A stretch of DNA of 64,000 nt from Phycisphaerales bacterium (lineage in GTDB: Bacteria; Planctomycetota; Phycisphaerae; Phycisphaerales; SM1A02): contig JAQWMQ010000008.1 in NCBI GenBank assembly GCA_029246705.1, forward strand, positions 62,001 through 126,000, written 5' to 3'. Positions 25,097 to 39,772 of this stretch are shown here, one piece after another. The notes below the pieces were generated by a model, which worked only from the letters and a program-made list of their open reading frames with translations, ran no database searches and was not told where the DNA came from. How positions within the stretch are numbered: position 1 is the first letter of the stretch; each line of letters opens with the position of its first letter. A program made the position numbers and the translations under genes.

Positions 25097-26059
25097 TCAG
25101 GTTCGTTCAAGCAGGCGCGCGACCGACTCGGCGATCATGAGATCCTGAACGGCCACTCCGGTCAGGTCGGCGATCGTCACTTGATCATCAGAAACACGAC
25201 CCATGGAGGAATCGCGGAGCACAAGTCCCAGCTCGGTCACTTCGGTCTCCTCGAGCACGCCGGCTTTCAGAGCGTGGGCGACCTCGCCCCGGAGTCGACC
25301 CTGGTCAAGACTGTCGACGATGACCCGATCCGCCCTGCCGAGGAGGGCGACATCCAGTTCCTGCTTGTCTGGGGTGTCGGATCCCACTGCGGTGATGTGG
25401 GTGCCGGGGCGAACCCATTCGGAACGAACCAGGGGTTCCAACGAGGAGGTGCAGGTGATCACCACCTCGCAGGACTCGAGAACTCCACGCACGTCCGGTT
25501 CTGGTGATACCTCGATACCTGATTCCGCGAAGTCGGTGATGAAATTCGATGCATGGTCGGTGTCTCGACCCCAGACAGAAGCTTGGGTGCAATCAAGGGC
25601 ACCGGCGGTCTGTTGCAGCTGCATGCGGGCCTGGACCCCGGTTCCGATGATTCCGATCCTGGTGACCGATGAAGGTGCCATCGTGCATGTAGCCAGGGCA
25701 CCGGCGGCTGCGGTGCGAACGTCGGTCAGGTATCCCTCGTCATGCAGGAGTGTTTCCACTTCACCCGTTCGTTGGTTGAAGAGGATCATCATGCCGTTGC
25801 TGGTATGGATGCCCAGTTCACGATTCATGGGGAATCCCGAGGCGATCTTGATGACATAACGGTCGCCACCTCGGATGAACCCGTACTTGATGTGGACCTC
25901 TCCGGGTGCGGGATCGTCCAGAATCAGTTCTCCAACCGGTGGTATGACGCACTGACCATTGGAGTAGGCGATGAAACCACGTTTCATTTCCTCGAGCAGA
26001 TCAACCTCAGGCAGGACTGCTTTCATCTCACCGAGCGTGACAAGGCGTGCCGTGCTCAT
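25097..26059 (-). CDS. Ornithine cyclodeaminase/mu-crystallin family enzyme (EutC-like)
   Basis: A 320-residue NAD(P)-dependent enzyme of the OCD/mu-crystallin family, which includes ornithine cyclodeaminase, ketimine reductases, iminosuccinate reductase and EutC. Visible: the substrate region IHTSNGMMILFNQRTGE and TDVRTAAAGALAT, the Rossmann motif IGIIGTGVQARMQ, and the late motif TAVGSDTPDKQELD. The start ATG at 26059 overlaps the stop of the upstream dehydratase gene (ATGA), so the two are coupled. This pairing with a threonine-dehydratase-like enzyme is the EutB-EutC arrangement of ectoine breakdown, but the ectoine hydrolase genes doeA/doeB are not here. Other amino acids are possible. 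Confidence 0.85.
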   Translation of the reverse strand: MSTARLVTLGEMKAVLPEVDLLEEMKRGFIAYSNGQCVIPPVGELILDDPAPGEVHIKYGFIRGGDRYVIKIASGFPMNRELGIHTSNGMMILFNQRTGEVETLLHDEGYLTDVRTAAAGALATCTMAPSSVTRIGIIGTGVQARMQLQQTAGALDCTQASVWGRDTDHASNFITDFAESGIEVSPEPDVRGVLESCEVVITCTSSLEPLVRSEWVRPGTHITAVGSDTPDKQELDVALLGRADRVIVDSLDQGRLRGEVAHALKAGVLEETEVTELGLVLRDSSMGRVSDDQVTIADLTGVAVQDLMIAESVARLLERT

Positions 26060-27009
26060 GCAAGAACCTCGCGGAGAACCCCACTCGACACATTGCAACC
26101 ACAAAGAATGATCACCACCCTGCGACCAGCGAATCGTGCTCTTTGCTTGAGGAACCCGGCGACGGCAACAGCTGCCGCACCCTCGACCAGCAGGTGCTGC
26201 TCGGAGACGAGCCCTCGCATGGCATCTGAAATCTCTGATTCACTCACCAGCGTGGAAGAATCGACGACTTCACGACACACATCGAATGTCATTGATCCGG
26301 GTTCCACCCCACCCGCCGTTCCATCCGAAAGCGTCGGCTTCGAAGGTAGTTCGAGGATTCGACCGGCTTCGATCGAATGGTGCATGACCGCCGAGTTCTC
26401 TGGAGAACATGCACAGACCTCGATCGATGGAAGGGCGGACTTGAGATAGGAACCGACCCCGCCTATCAATCCGCCGCCCCCCATTGCAACGAAAACAGCA
26501 TCGAAGGAACCGAGTTGTCTTTCCAGTTCAACTCCGATCGATCCCTGACCGGCGATGACATCCCTGTCGTTGTAGGGGGATACGTACACGAGATCTTCAT
26601 CAAGAGCGTGCTGGCGTGCGGCTGCCTCGGACTGGATGCAATCCTCGCCGACCTTCTCGATCGATGCGCCATCATTCGTGATGGATGACAGTTTCGTCGG
26701 ATCAGCGGTGGTTGGAACGAAAATGCGAGCCGGAACCCCGAGCTCTCGGGCCGCACGTGCGACCGCCGCACCATGATTCCCGGTCGATGCGGCGATGACT
26801 CCACGTGATCGTCTTGCGTCCTCGATGAGGAGCATGCGGTTGAAGGCGCCGCGCAACTTGAAGGAACCCGTGGCCTGGTGATTCTCGAGTTTGAGGTGAA
26901 CGTCGCAGCAGCCTTCGCCTTCAAGGGGAGCCGACCGCTGTACCGGTGTCATTCTCACGTGGGGGCGCAATCGCTCCGCCGCCGCCAAGACGTCTTCTGC
27001 TGCAAACAT
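26056..27009 (-). CDS. Threonine/serine dehydratase-family PLP enzyme (EutB-like)
   Basis: A 317-residue fold-type II PLP enzyme eliminating water or ammonia from a hydroxy- or amino-acid. The PLP lysine is K51 in ATGSFKLRGA; other landmarks are AASTGNHGAAVA, the phosphate-binding GGGGLIGG, and the C-terminal CGCN. It lacks the ACT regulatory domain of biosynthetic IlvA, which fits a catabolic enzyme. It overlaps the OCD-family gene and is divergent from an aminotransferase 140 bases away. Candidates are EutB of hydroxyectoine use, beta-hydroxyaspartate dehydratase, or a catabolic threonine dehydratase; sequence alone does not decide. Confidence 0.88.
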   Translation of the reverse strand: MFAAEDVLAAAERLRPHVRMTPVQRSAPLEGEGCCDVHLKLENHQATGSFKLRGAFNRMLLIEDARRSRGVIAASTGNHGAAVARAARELGVPARIFVPTTADPTKLSSITNDGASIEKVGEDCIQSEAAARQHALDEDLVYVSPYNDRDVIAGQGSIGVELERQLGSFDAVFVAMGGGGLIGGVGSYLKSALPSIEVCACSPENSAVMHHSIEAGRILELPSKPTLSDGTAGGVEPGSMTFDVCREVVDSSTLVSESEISDAMRGLVSEQHLLVEGAAAVAVAGFLKQRARFAGRRVVIILCGCNVSSGVLREVLA

Positions 27010-27149
27010 CGCTCAAGTATACGAAAGATGAACGCATCCCCGGGAAGTGATTCGCCCGGGAGAGTACAGTCTTCATCCCCTGAAGCGGCATTCAGTCGCT
27101 TGCGGAACGAAAGAGCCGTTCCGGCGCACACCAGACATGGAGCAGGATC

Positions 27150-28283
27150 ATGCAGATCGAACCGTTCGTCATGGAAAGATGGCAGTCGACCTTCGAACAC
27201 GATGTCGAGCTGAACCTGTCGGACAGTGGCGTCCAGCCACTCAGGGTCGACGAACTCCTGGAACCAGGTGAGTACGAGGAACTTCTCTCGCAACAACTCA
27301 TCTACACGCAGTCAAACGGTACGCCGGAGCTTCGTGATCGAATTGCAGCCCTCTATCCGGGTGCGGAACGGGAAAACATCGAAGTCACCAACGGAGGATC
27401 GGAGGCCAACCTGATCTCGGCCTGGTCCATCGTCGAGCCGGGTGACGAGGTCGTCATCCAGACTCCGAACTACATGCAGCTCTGGGGAGTCACGCGGGCA
27501 CTCGGTGCCGAGGTGAAGGCATGGCAGCTGCGCCCGGACCTGGACGGTGGCAGTTGGAATCTCGACTTCGACGAGTTGGAGGCCATGGTCGGTCCTGAAA
27601 CCCGCATGATCGCACTCTGCAATCCCAACAACCCCGCCGGTTCCATCATGAACGAATCGGAACTTGATCGGGTCGCGGAGATCGCTTCCAGGCATGGAAC
27701 ATGGATCCTCGTCGACGAGATCTACCATGGTGCCGAGCTGGACGGCTCGAAGACCCCGACGATGTGGGGCCGGTACGACCGGGTGATCGTGACCAACAGT
27801 CTCTCCAAGGCGTACGGGCTGCCCGGTCTTCGCCTTGGGTGGATACTTGGTCCTTCGGAAACCATCGATCGCTGCTGGGGGCGCCATGACTACACGTCGA
27901 TCGCTCCGGGCGCACTGAGCGATCTTCTGGCTGAAAAGGCGCTCCAGCCGGAAAGAAGAGCCAGGATCCTCGAGCGAACCCGATCGCTCTTGACCGGAAA
28001 CCTGCAACTGACACTCGACTGGGTCGACCGACATCCCCAACTGAGAACGATCAAGCCGAAGGGTGGGGCCTATCTGATGCTCTCATATGACAACCCGATG
28101 AACTCGAGCCAGATGGCCGAGAGACTTCGAGTTGAGAAGAGCATGCTCCTGGTCCCGGGTGATCACTTCGGAATGGACCAATGGGTTCGTGTCGGTTTCG
28201 GTGACGACACCGAAACCCTGACCGCGGGTCTGGATCGGTTCGACGAGTTGCTCGAGGAACTCAGTGCCCGGACTCACGCTTGA
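27150..28283 (+). CDS. Class I/II aminotransferase (capreomycidine synthase/VioD-like subgroup)
   Basis: A 377-residue fold-type I PLP enzyme. PLP lysine K220 is in NSLSKAYGLPGLRLG; CNPNNPAGSIM, DEIYHGAEL and the C-terminal RVGFG arginine site are present. The N-terminus (IEPFVMERWQSTFE, then VELNLSDSGVQPL) is distinctive and recalls VioD/capreomycidine-synthase-like enzymes rather than AspC. GGAG precedes the ATG at 27150. It is divergent from the EutB-like/EutC-like pair, and the three probably act on one amino acid: aminotransfer, elimination and reduction or cyclisation. The substrate is not known. Its stop lies only 4 bases from that of the convergent operon. Confidence 0.87.
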   Translation: MQIEPFVMERWQSTFEHDVELNLSDSGVQPLRVDELLEPGEYEELLSQQLIYTQSNGTPELRDRIAALYPGAERENIEVTNGGSEANLISAWSIVEPGDEVVIQTPNYMQLWGVTRALGAEVKAWQLRPDLDGGSWNLDFDELEAMVGPETRMIALCNPNNPAGSIMNESELDRVAEIASRHGTWILVDEIYHGAELDGSKTPTMWGRYDRVIVTNSLSKAYGLPGLRLGWILGPSETIDRCWGRHDYTSIAPGALSDLLAEKALQPERRARILERTRSLLTGNLQLTLDWVDRHPQLRTIKPKGGAYLMLSYDNPMNSSQMAERLRVEKSMLLVPGDHFGMDQWVRVGFGDDTETLTAGLDRFDELLEELSARTHA

Positions 28284-28287
28284 ACCA

Positions 28288-29457
28288 TCACTTTTCAGGA
28301 TGGATGAGCAGGGCTCGGTCCAATCGAAGGTGATTCTGGATGGGCCCCATCGTTGTTTCGCTGATCTCGATCGACAATCGACGTGTCTCGAGCGACAGGG
28401 TGACATCGACACTTGGCGATGACTCGTTCATGCGGATGGACTTGATCTTCTCGTCCCCATCGAAGAAGGACAGCTCGAAGTCACCATGCCGACGAGATCG
28501 GGGTGGGATGGAAGCCGATGTCGTGAACCCCATTCCCCCTTGTGGAAGCTCCCACTCGACACGCATCGGTCCCTTCAGGTCGATCGGCGGAGCATCGAGT
28601 GGCCACGCTCCACGCTTCACCAGGGGTTCGGGGACCTGATACCGATCGGAATCGATGAGCCCCATCGAACGAGATGGTTGGTCTGCAAGTGGGGTGATCC
28701 TGTCGAAATCGAAGGCAAGGGCGTACAGGTAGTTGGGCATCAGTGGCTCGCGACCCGGAATGCGAAGCCCGGTGCCAGCGTCAAGTCGGTAGGAATCGAT
28801 GATCACCTCGTCACCGCGAGTCAACCAGGCACGGACTCCCGATTCCCGGTTGATGGGGTTGACGAGGGAAAGACATTCGATCCGGTCGATCGGAATGGAT
28901 GCAAGCGAGGAGTCGGCACGTTCCATCTCGACCTTGTCCGTGATGTCGAGAACCAGTCCGGTCATGCGATCACCATTGACCAGCAGGACCAGATCCTCGG
29001 TCTCGTCCTGTTCGTCCCTGGTTGGTCCACCCTCCCTGCCGAAGGAGACGATGTCGTCGATGTCCGGTCGAATGGTCCCGAACCACCAGTTGAGCCAGAC
29101 GAATCGGCCGTCGACGACGTCCGACCAACCCGTGTATCGCGTTCCATCCACCAACTGGAGCAAACCATTGCTGAGTTCACCATCTGGTTCGGACTTGTCG
29201 AGTGTTTCAGTGAACTCGATGAAGGCGATCTCGTCTGGACTCACTGACCGGGTGGATCCATCCTCGAGTCGGATCGAGATTCTCTGTTCGTCCAGAAGCT
29301 CGAGAGTGCCGGTGATCGTTCCGAGATCGAACGTGATCGCACGCACATCGGTCGACTGACTGATGGCGGGAACGACACAGATGCATGGTGAAAGGGAAGC
29401 AGCGACAGTCAGGATGATTCTGGAAGCTCTTCGAATCGAATCGGGCATGGTGTTCAT
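28288..29457 (-). CDS. Secreted protein with NPCBM-like C-terminal domain, last gene of the MoxR operon
   Basis: A 389-residue protein with an N-terminal signal-like helix (IILTVAASLSPCICVVPAIS). The middle has repeated short strands of the form LLELLDEQRISIRLEDG and LLQLVDGTRYTG, LVLLVNGDRMTGLVLD. The C-terminal 100 residues (LKGPMRVEWELPQGGMGFTT, then FELSFFDGDEKIKSIRM, ending in LRLDRALLIHP) resemble NPCBM/NEW2 carbohydrate-binding domains, which occur often in planctomycetes. Sixteen bases separate it from the prenyltransferase-fold gene, so it is the likely last member of the eight-gene operon. Sugar binding is inferred, not shown. Confidence 0.7.
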   Translation of the reverse strand: MNTMPDSIRRASRIILTVAASLSPCICVVPAISQSTDVRAITFDLGTITGTLELLDEQRISIRLEDGSTRSVSPDEIAFIEFTETLDKSEPDGELSNGLLQLVDGTRYTGWSDVVDGRFVWLNWWFGTIRPDIDDIVSFGREGGPTRDEQDETEDLVLLVNGDRMTGLVLDITDKVEMERADSSLASIPIDRIECLSLVNPINRESGVRAWLTRGDEVIIDSYRLDAGTGLRIPGREPLMPNYLYALAFDFDRITPLADQPSRSMGLIDSDRYQVPEPLVKRGAWPLDAPPIDLKGPMRVEWELPQGGMGFTTSASIPPRSRRHGDFELSFFDGDEKIKSIRMNESSPSVDVTLSLETRRLSIEISETTMGPIQNHLRLDRALLIHPEK

Positions 29458-29473
29458 CTCGAGGCCGCTTGAA

Positions 29474-30552
29474 TCACTTCTGGAAGATCGGCAGGTAACG
29501 CTTGGGCATCTGGAGCACGATCAGGGACATGGCGGTTGCGTAGGCTGATCCGGTCTGTGGACTGGTCCATGACCCTGCAGTGGTCTGGAGTTCGAGGAAC
29601 AACTTTCGAACGGATGGCCACCACTTCGCCCATTGCTCGTCACCGGCGATGAACATCGCCTGGACCGCGTAGTAATGACCGTAGAAGAAATGCGATCTTC
29701 CGAAGCGTCGGTTCGAATCACCAGGCGAGGCACTTCGAACCAGGTAGTCGAGCCCTCTCTTTATGGAGTCATCCTCGTAGATGCCGGCATAGAACAGTGC
29801 GGCCACGCCGGCTGCCGTCCTCGGCCAGGCGCTGCCACCGGGCTGGATCATGTAACGGAAGCCCCCGTCTGGATTCTGGCAGTCACGAACGTAGCGGACA
29901 GCCCGATCAATGGTCTTCTTCGGGACCTTGATGCCGGCGTTTCGGGCGGACCTGAGACCCATGACCTGGCAGATGGTCACTGATACGTCCGCATCGTATG
30001 GAACCGGGTTGTAGCGCCAGCCGCCTTGTTCGTTCTGGCTGTTCACGATCAGTTGCACCGCTCGTACCAGTGCATCACGTACCCGGGTGTCACTGGGATT
30101 CATCCCATAGACCTCACCCAGGAACAGTGTCGCGAAACCATGACCGTACATGGGTCCGTGCGACGTGCTTCCGGAAGCTATGAGTCCGGTCTCCGTGGAA
30201 CACGACAACACGAAGTCCAGGGTCTTCTTGACCACCTGCCCGTAATCATCCTGACCGGGCATGTGGCCATCGGCCATGAATGCGAGAGCGCAGATCGATG
30301 CGATTCCGACATTTCGACCGTAGCGACCGAGTCCGAACGATCCGTCGTCGTTCTGCTGGGTCTTGAGATAGGCCAGTCCACGCTGGCAGGCTTGCAGGAG
30401 TTCGGGGGTGATCTCCTGGTCGACGGTCAGGTTCGCTGACTGCGGATCTTGCTGTTCGGCTGGTGGTATCGAAGCAGGTGTCGCCTGCGCCATGGCCGAT
30501 TGCGAGGCGGAAAGAAGCAGCAGGGCCAACAGTTGATGGACGGAAGATCGGA

Positions 30553-30556
<4 letters not shown>
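29474..30556 (-). CDS. Secreted prenyltransferase/squalene-cyclase-fold repeat protein
   Basis: A 360-residue protein with a signal peptide (LLALLLLSASQSAMAQA) and at least four alpha-alpha toroid repeats with QNxDGSFG-type motifs (TQQNDDGSFG, QNEQGGWRYN, CQNPDGGFRYM). It lacks the DXDD motif of squalene-hopene cyclases and is probably not a cyclase; secreted versions of this fold may bind or process proteins or lipids. Start is ATG at 30556, overlapping the stop of the poly-Gln gene (ATGA); the longer open frame upstream has no signal peptide at its N-terminus. Frequent in planctomycete MoxR/VWA operons, but its role there is unknown. Confidence 0.82.
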
Positions 30557-35270
<4,714 letters not shown>

Positions 35271-37583
35271 TCAGATCATTCGAATCAAACGGCGGCCGAT
35301 CCACTCCGCGCTGAGAAATCCGAGTACCAGGAAGAACACCGCACCGGTGTTCCAGATCGGGATGATGATTGGATTCTCGACCAGGACCTCCCGGTTCGGA
35401 AGGACTGAAGGCAGAGAATCCAGTGATTCGGGGTCCAGAACCGACCCACCAGTCGATTCAGCCAGTTCAGCGAGAAGCTGGTGGTCGGCATCCGGGTTCC
35501 TGAACTCATCATCGGGCCTGATGACATCCACGGATGACGGTCCCATCGATCTTGATTCCGCCACCAGCAGTGGATCGCTGATGTCCAGTTGATACTGTCC
35601 GATCCGATCGGGGAACCAGTCAGCCGACCATTCAGCCGAATCACCCGACCTGAGCAATTCCAGTTCAGTCGACGACTGCTCGTTCTCGTCCTCTATCTCG
35701 AGTGAGATGCTGTCGCCAAGGGTGGAGGCAAGGCGTTCGTCCATGACTGACAGCTGGATGCGAACAGCGGTACCAGGAATGATCTCGTCCGGTTGGATCG
35801 AAAGTTCCATTGATTTTCCAGAGGTGTCCAGCGCCTGACGAGCGAGCATTCGAACGAGACCGATCCACCATCGTTCCGTGAGCAGTTCACCGCGCCCGAA
35901 CCGCCAGCGCCACACGTCGTCCATGGCAGAGTAGAGAACCTGGCCTGCACCGAATCGCATGGAGAGAAGGACCGGTCTGGTCTCACCATCGATATCGGTT
36001 CCGGTCGCGAGGACTTCAGTGGTCGGTTTGATCTGGTTCGGTTCGATGTTCTGGACGGAACGCAGTCTCGACCATCCGGTCGATGAATCGGACAACTCCA
36101 TCGCCCAACCCGAAGGATCGGATGGATCCAGGACAAGGACTCCGAGTTGCCTTGAGAGTGGTGTCGGTGCCACGAGAACGGAATCATCGGTTCGATCAAG
36201 GTCGAGTGGGGATCTGATGGGAAGAAGGTCGTCGAGAGGTGATCCTGCCCACGAGCTGGGCGTGTCCCTCGGACCACCTATCCAGAAGAGTCCGGTTCCA
36301 CGTTCGGCGACCTGGTTGGACATCAACCGAAGTTGCTCGGGACTGAAGAACCCGGAAGGCACGTCACCGATGAGAATGAGGTCGAACTGCTCGAACTCCT
36401 CCGCAGTGCGGGGAAGTCGACTGATCGGGGTGTTGCCTTCCTGGGCGAAATCCCGATCAGCGGAGATGAGCATCACTGAACTCTCGATGGACTGCTCACG
36501 AACCAGCAGGTTCTTCAGATACCTGTATTCCCAGCGTGGATAGCCTTCGATGTAGAGAACTCGGATCGGTCGATCAACGACCTCGACCTCGAAGATCATG
36601 GAGTCATTTTCAGCGATCAGGTCACCGACACTGGTCTCGACGTCGACCACGAGGGTTCGGTCCCCCGGATCCTCGAGGTTCGCGGTCATCAGGATGCCGT
36701 CGAGATCGTCATTGATCTCCACGGTCTTTCGGTCGAGAACCTGGCCGGTCTGTTCGTCACGGAGTCGTACGACGACCATCTCTTCGTCGGGCAATCCACT
36801 CGAATCAAGATCGACCAGTACCGGGATCGCATCGGTCACGAACGCCCTCCGAGGCGCTGAGACCTCGTTGATCGATACATCCAGTACCGGATCAGGTGAT
36901 CCGAGAGGCACGGTGAATATTGGGATTGAATCCTGTTGCAGCCGTCGAATGATCGTTCGAGCGGGTTGGGACATCGAACGACCATCACTGAAGATCACAA
37001 GACCACTCAGGGGTCTGGAAGCGACTCCATCAAGTGCCTGTTGCAGTGATGCGGAAATATCCGTGCGCCATCCGATCGGTTCCTCGAGACTCGGAACCTG
37101 TTCGTCGGTCGAGGTGATCAATGGGTAGGAACCCGAACCGAAACCCATCCAGCGCAACTCACTTCTCTCACCAAGCGTGGACCAGGTATCGGCTGACTCG
37201 AGGAGTATGCGGTCCAGTTGGTCATCCCGACTCATGCGTGTCGAATCGACTTCAGCGTCCTTGATCTCCATCGAGGCCGAGCGGTCCAGCAGCACCATCA
37301 CGATGTCCTGCTCTACATCCTCCCGGGGGTACCGGATCTGGGGACCTGCAATGATCGCGATGACCAGGAGAATCACGATCGCCCTGAGAGTCGCGAGGAT
37401 GCCACGTCCCCAACCGGGTCCCTGGAGACGTGAATAACTCCATGTTGCGAAGGTGACGGCAAGAATGATCGCGATGAACCACGCCCAACCGGGCATGGGA
37501 CGAGCCCAGGTGAGTTCAAGACCCGTCGCACCATCCGGTATCGCGCCGAGATCGAAGAAGGTGTCGAGCAACCTGTTCATCAT
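35271..37583 (-). CDS. VWA-domain membrane protein with class I amidotransferase-like domain
   Basis: A 770-residue protein with N-terminal helices at about 34-51 and 65-80, a VWA domain with intact MIDAS DRSAS (D100, S102, S104), strands and an Ig-like part (about 260-350), then a glutamine-amidotransferase-like domain (RPIRVLYIEGYPRWEYRYL, FDLILIGDVPSGFFS, GTGLFWIGGPRDT) without a catalytic Cys that I can identify, a beta region and a C-terminal helix (about 740-760). This is a known planctomycete architecture beside MoxR and DUF58. The start ATG at 37583 overlaps the stop of the BatA-like gene. Probably a metal-dependent adhesion partner at the membrane. Confidence 0.83.
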   Translation of the reverse strand: MMNRLLDTFFDLGAIPDGATGLELTWARPMPGWAWFIAIILAVTFATWSYSRLQGPGWGRGILATLRAIVILLVIAIIAGPQIRYPREDVEQDIVMVLLDRSASMEIKDAEVDSTRMSRDDQLDRILLESADTWSTLGERSELRWMGFGSGSYPLITSTDEQVPSLEEPIGWRTDISASLQQALDGVASRPLSGLVIFSDGRSMSQPARTIIRRLQQDSIPIFTVPLGSPDPVLDVSINEVSAPRRAFVTDAIPVLVDLDSSGLPDEEMVVVRLRDEQTGQVLDRKTVEINDDLDGILMTANLEDPGDRTLVVDVETSVGDLIAENDSMIFEVEVVDRPIRVLYIEGYPRWEYRYLKNLLVREQSIESSVMLISADRDFAQEGNTPISRLPRTAEEFEQFDLILIGDVPSGFFSPEQLRLMSNQVAERGTGLFWIGGPRDTPSSWAGSPLDDLLPIRSPLDLDRTDDSVLVAPTPLSRQLGVLVLDPSDPSGWAMELSDSSTGWSRLRSVQNIEPNQIKPTTEVLATGTDIDGETRPVLLSMRFGAGQVLYSAMDDVWRWRFGRGELLTERWWIGLVRMLARQALDTSGKSMELSIQPDEIIPGTAVRIQLSVMDERLASTLGDSISLEIEDENEQSSTELELLRSGDSAEWSADWFPDRIGQYQLDISDPLLVAESRSMGPSSVDVIRPDDEFRNPDADHQLLAELAESTGGSVLDPESLDSLPSVLPNREVLVENPIIIPIWNTGAVFFLVLGFLSAEWIGRRLIRMI

Positions 37584-39772
37584 CCGATTCCCCCGAGCGA
37601 GGGGGCCGGGGTCCGAGCACCGGTGACTCGTGATCGTGTGAACCAGCGGTTGAGCGCGGTTTCAAGAACGAGCAGGAGAAGCACCACGGCCAGCATGAGG
37701 AGAGACCAGACGGGGTTTGGTTCATCCCTCGAGAACTGATCGGTGAGTTCATCGGTTTCAAGGAAGGTCCATCCGGCATCGACCCCGAGCCGATCCCGAA
37801 GGGCATCCGAAGAGGTGATGGTGGGGTCTCCTGCATTCACCTCGGAATTGACCACGATCGTGGACAAGGCGGCTCCCGAGGAGTCGCGCACGATCCAGTG
37901 ACCGTTTCGACGGACCGGTTCCGAGACAAGACCATCCTGGTCGACGGTGATCAGGCTCTCGGATGGACCACCCAGCTCCCGCGCTGAACTCATCGGGATC
38001 AAGGGTCGATCACCAGCAAGTATCTCTACCGACCCCCTGCTGGTGGAAGTCCCTTCTCGGATCAGTTCCTGCATGAGTGGAACCATGAGGGGCTTGATGG
38101 GCAGGTTCGACCATTCAAGGTGTGGTGCAGAGGTAAGCATCGCAACGGTTCCACGACGATCACCATCAGGTTCCCACCCGATGAGAAATGGCGCTTCGTC
38201 GGATGACCGGAGCAGAACACGACCGTCGCCTTGATCGACATCGACGTCGATGCGTCGGAAGACCTGGACGGGAGAGGCCAATTGGTCGAGTTCGGAATCG
38301 AGAAGTGAAAGGAACGAACCACCAGGCTGGTCCACCGCAAGATCGACCGGTTCGTCCAGGGTGACGGGTTCCACCCTGATGTTCCATGCGATGTCCAGGC
38401 TGGATCCCATTCGATCCAACCAGGTGTGCGCCTGGACCTCGTTGGGGGGAACCACGAGGAGAAAACCACCCGTATCGATGAATCTCCTGATGAGGTTCCA
38501 CTCGTTGTCGGCGACCAGGTCAGGTCGTGCAAGGACAAGTGCATCGAGACCGTTCAGGATCCGCGAGGACATGGAGGCCGGGTCGATGCGCTCGACCTCG
38601 AGAGAACCCTCGTTTCCAGGCTCGAGAGCTCTCTCCATCCATTCAGCCGACTGGATCTTTTCCAGTTCGTTGTTGCCCGTGAAGACCTGCCGATCGATGA
38701 CACCGACCTTTATCGTGTTCGAGGTGTCGACCAACATTGAACGATTCGAAAGGTCGGGAAGAGAGGTGCTGTCGACATGAGCCGTGACGACACTGGTTCC
38801 ATCGATGGCGGAATTGGTGGTACTGGATCGACCGATGAACTCGACCACCGCCTCGGATCGACCAGGTATCCATTCGACTTGCCTGGGAAGAGTCTTCTCG
38901 AGCCCGGGTCCGTCGAGACGAACCAGCGACCGTGAAGCCACGAGGTCGGTGCCGAGGCGCCGAAGGGTGACGGTGGTTCGAACCTGGGGTTGTTCACCAC
39001 GCACGGCATCGACCGGGCGGCGCATCGAGATGTCCGAGACCACGACGACCGTCGCGGGTTCATTGGTCGGTGCGTTGGCAAACAGGCGAACCGGGCGGTC
39101 CGAAGGGACTCCAGCAGGTGATTCACGATCGAGCGTGTTCACCCTGCTCGAACCCAGGAGAGCACCCTGACGCCATGAACCCAGGAGCGTGATGGTGGTC
39201 GGTGAGGTACCGGCATGTTCCTGGACGACACCCTCGGCAAGAGACAACGCACCGTTCAGATCGGATCTCGAGGCACTCGGTTGCAGATCCCCGATGAGCC
39301 TGGAGGCGGCGTCCATGTTGATCGTCGGCCCGTCGGTGATCAGACGGGGTGGATGCGCGGTCGTGATCACGGCGATTCGATCACCGGAGGCAAGTCCGTC
39401 GACGAGTTCAAGGGCGGCGGCGATCGATTCGTCCAGCTCGGGGCTTCCGGATGGATTGCGGATGCCCGAGACCAGGCCGTCGTCGATGACGAGTACGACC
39501 AGGCGAGAACCACCACCCAGTGAACGAAGACCCGCGATGATCGGCTCTGCAAGCGCGAGTCCGATGAGGATGAGGATGAGACACCTGATGCACAGGAGCA
39601 GGAGTCTTTCGACCCGGGCACGCCTTCGGTGGCGACGAACCGCTTCCATGAGCAACCGCATGGCACCCCAGTCGACGGATTTCCTGCGCCGACGAAGGAG
39701 CAGGTGGACCAGGATCGGGATTGAGATCGCCGCCAGACCCGCCACGGCGATCCATGCGGTCACGAAGGTCAT
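37580..39772 (-). CDS. BatA-like membrane protein with degenerate VWA domain
   Basis: A 730-residue protein. The N-terminal BatA/aerotolerance module shows ISIPILVHLLLRRRRKSVDWGAMRLLMEA followed by an arginine-rich turn and a second helix (LLLLCIRCLILILIGLALA). In the following VWA position the MIDAS reads VIDDGLVSG instead of DxSxS, so metal binding is doubtful. A region at about 350-450 resembles an amidotransferase-like fold (DALVLARPDLV, GGFLLVVPP), and a C-terminal helix (WSLLMLAVVLLLLVLETAL) anchors the end. It overlaps both neighbours by ATGA. Confidence 0.82.
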   Translation of the reverse strand: MTFVTAWIAVAGLAAISIPILVHLLLRRRRKSVDWGAMRLLMEAVRRHRRRARVERLLLLCIRCLILILIGLALAEPIIAGLRSLGGGSRLVVLVIDDGLVSGIRNPSGSPELDESIAAALELVDGLASGDRIAVITTAHPPRLITDGPTINMDAASRLIGDLQPSASRSDLNGALSLAEGVVQEHAGTSPTTITLLGSWRQGALLGSSRVNTLDRESPAGVPSDRPVRLFANAPTNEPATVVVVSDISMRRPVDAVRGEQPQVRTTVTLRRLGTDLVASRSLVRLDGPGLEKTLPRQVEWIPGRSEAVVEFIGRSSTTNSAIDGTSVVTAHVDSTSLPDLSNRSMLVDTSNTIKVGVIDRQVFTGNNELEKIQSAEWMERALEPGNEGSLEVERIDPASMSSRILNGLDALVLARPDLVADNEWNLIRRFIDTGGFLLVVPPNEVQAHTWLDRMGSSLDIAWNIRVEPVTLDEPVDLAVDQPGGSFLSLLDSELDQLASPVQVFRRIDVDVDQGDGRVLLRSSDEAPFLIGWEPDGDRRGTVAMLTSAPHLEWSNLPIKPLMVPLMQELIREGTSTSRGSVEILAGDRPLIPMSSARELGGPSESLITVDQDGLVSEPVRRNGHWIVRDSSGAALSTIVVNSEVNAGDPTITSSDALRDRLGVDAGWTFLETDELTDQFSRDEPNPVWSLLMLAVVLLLLVLETALNRWFTRSRVTGARTPAPSLGGIG

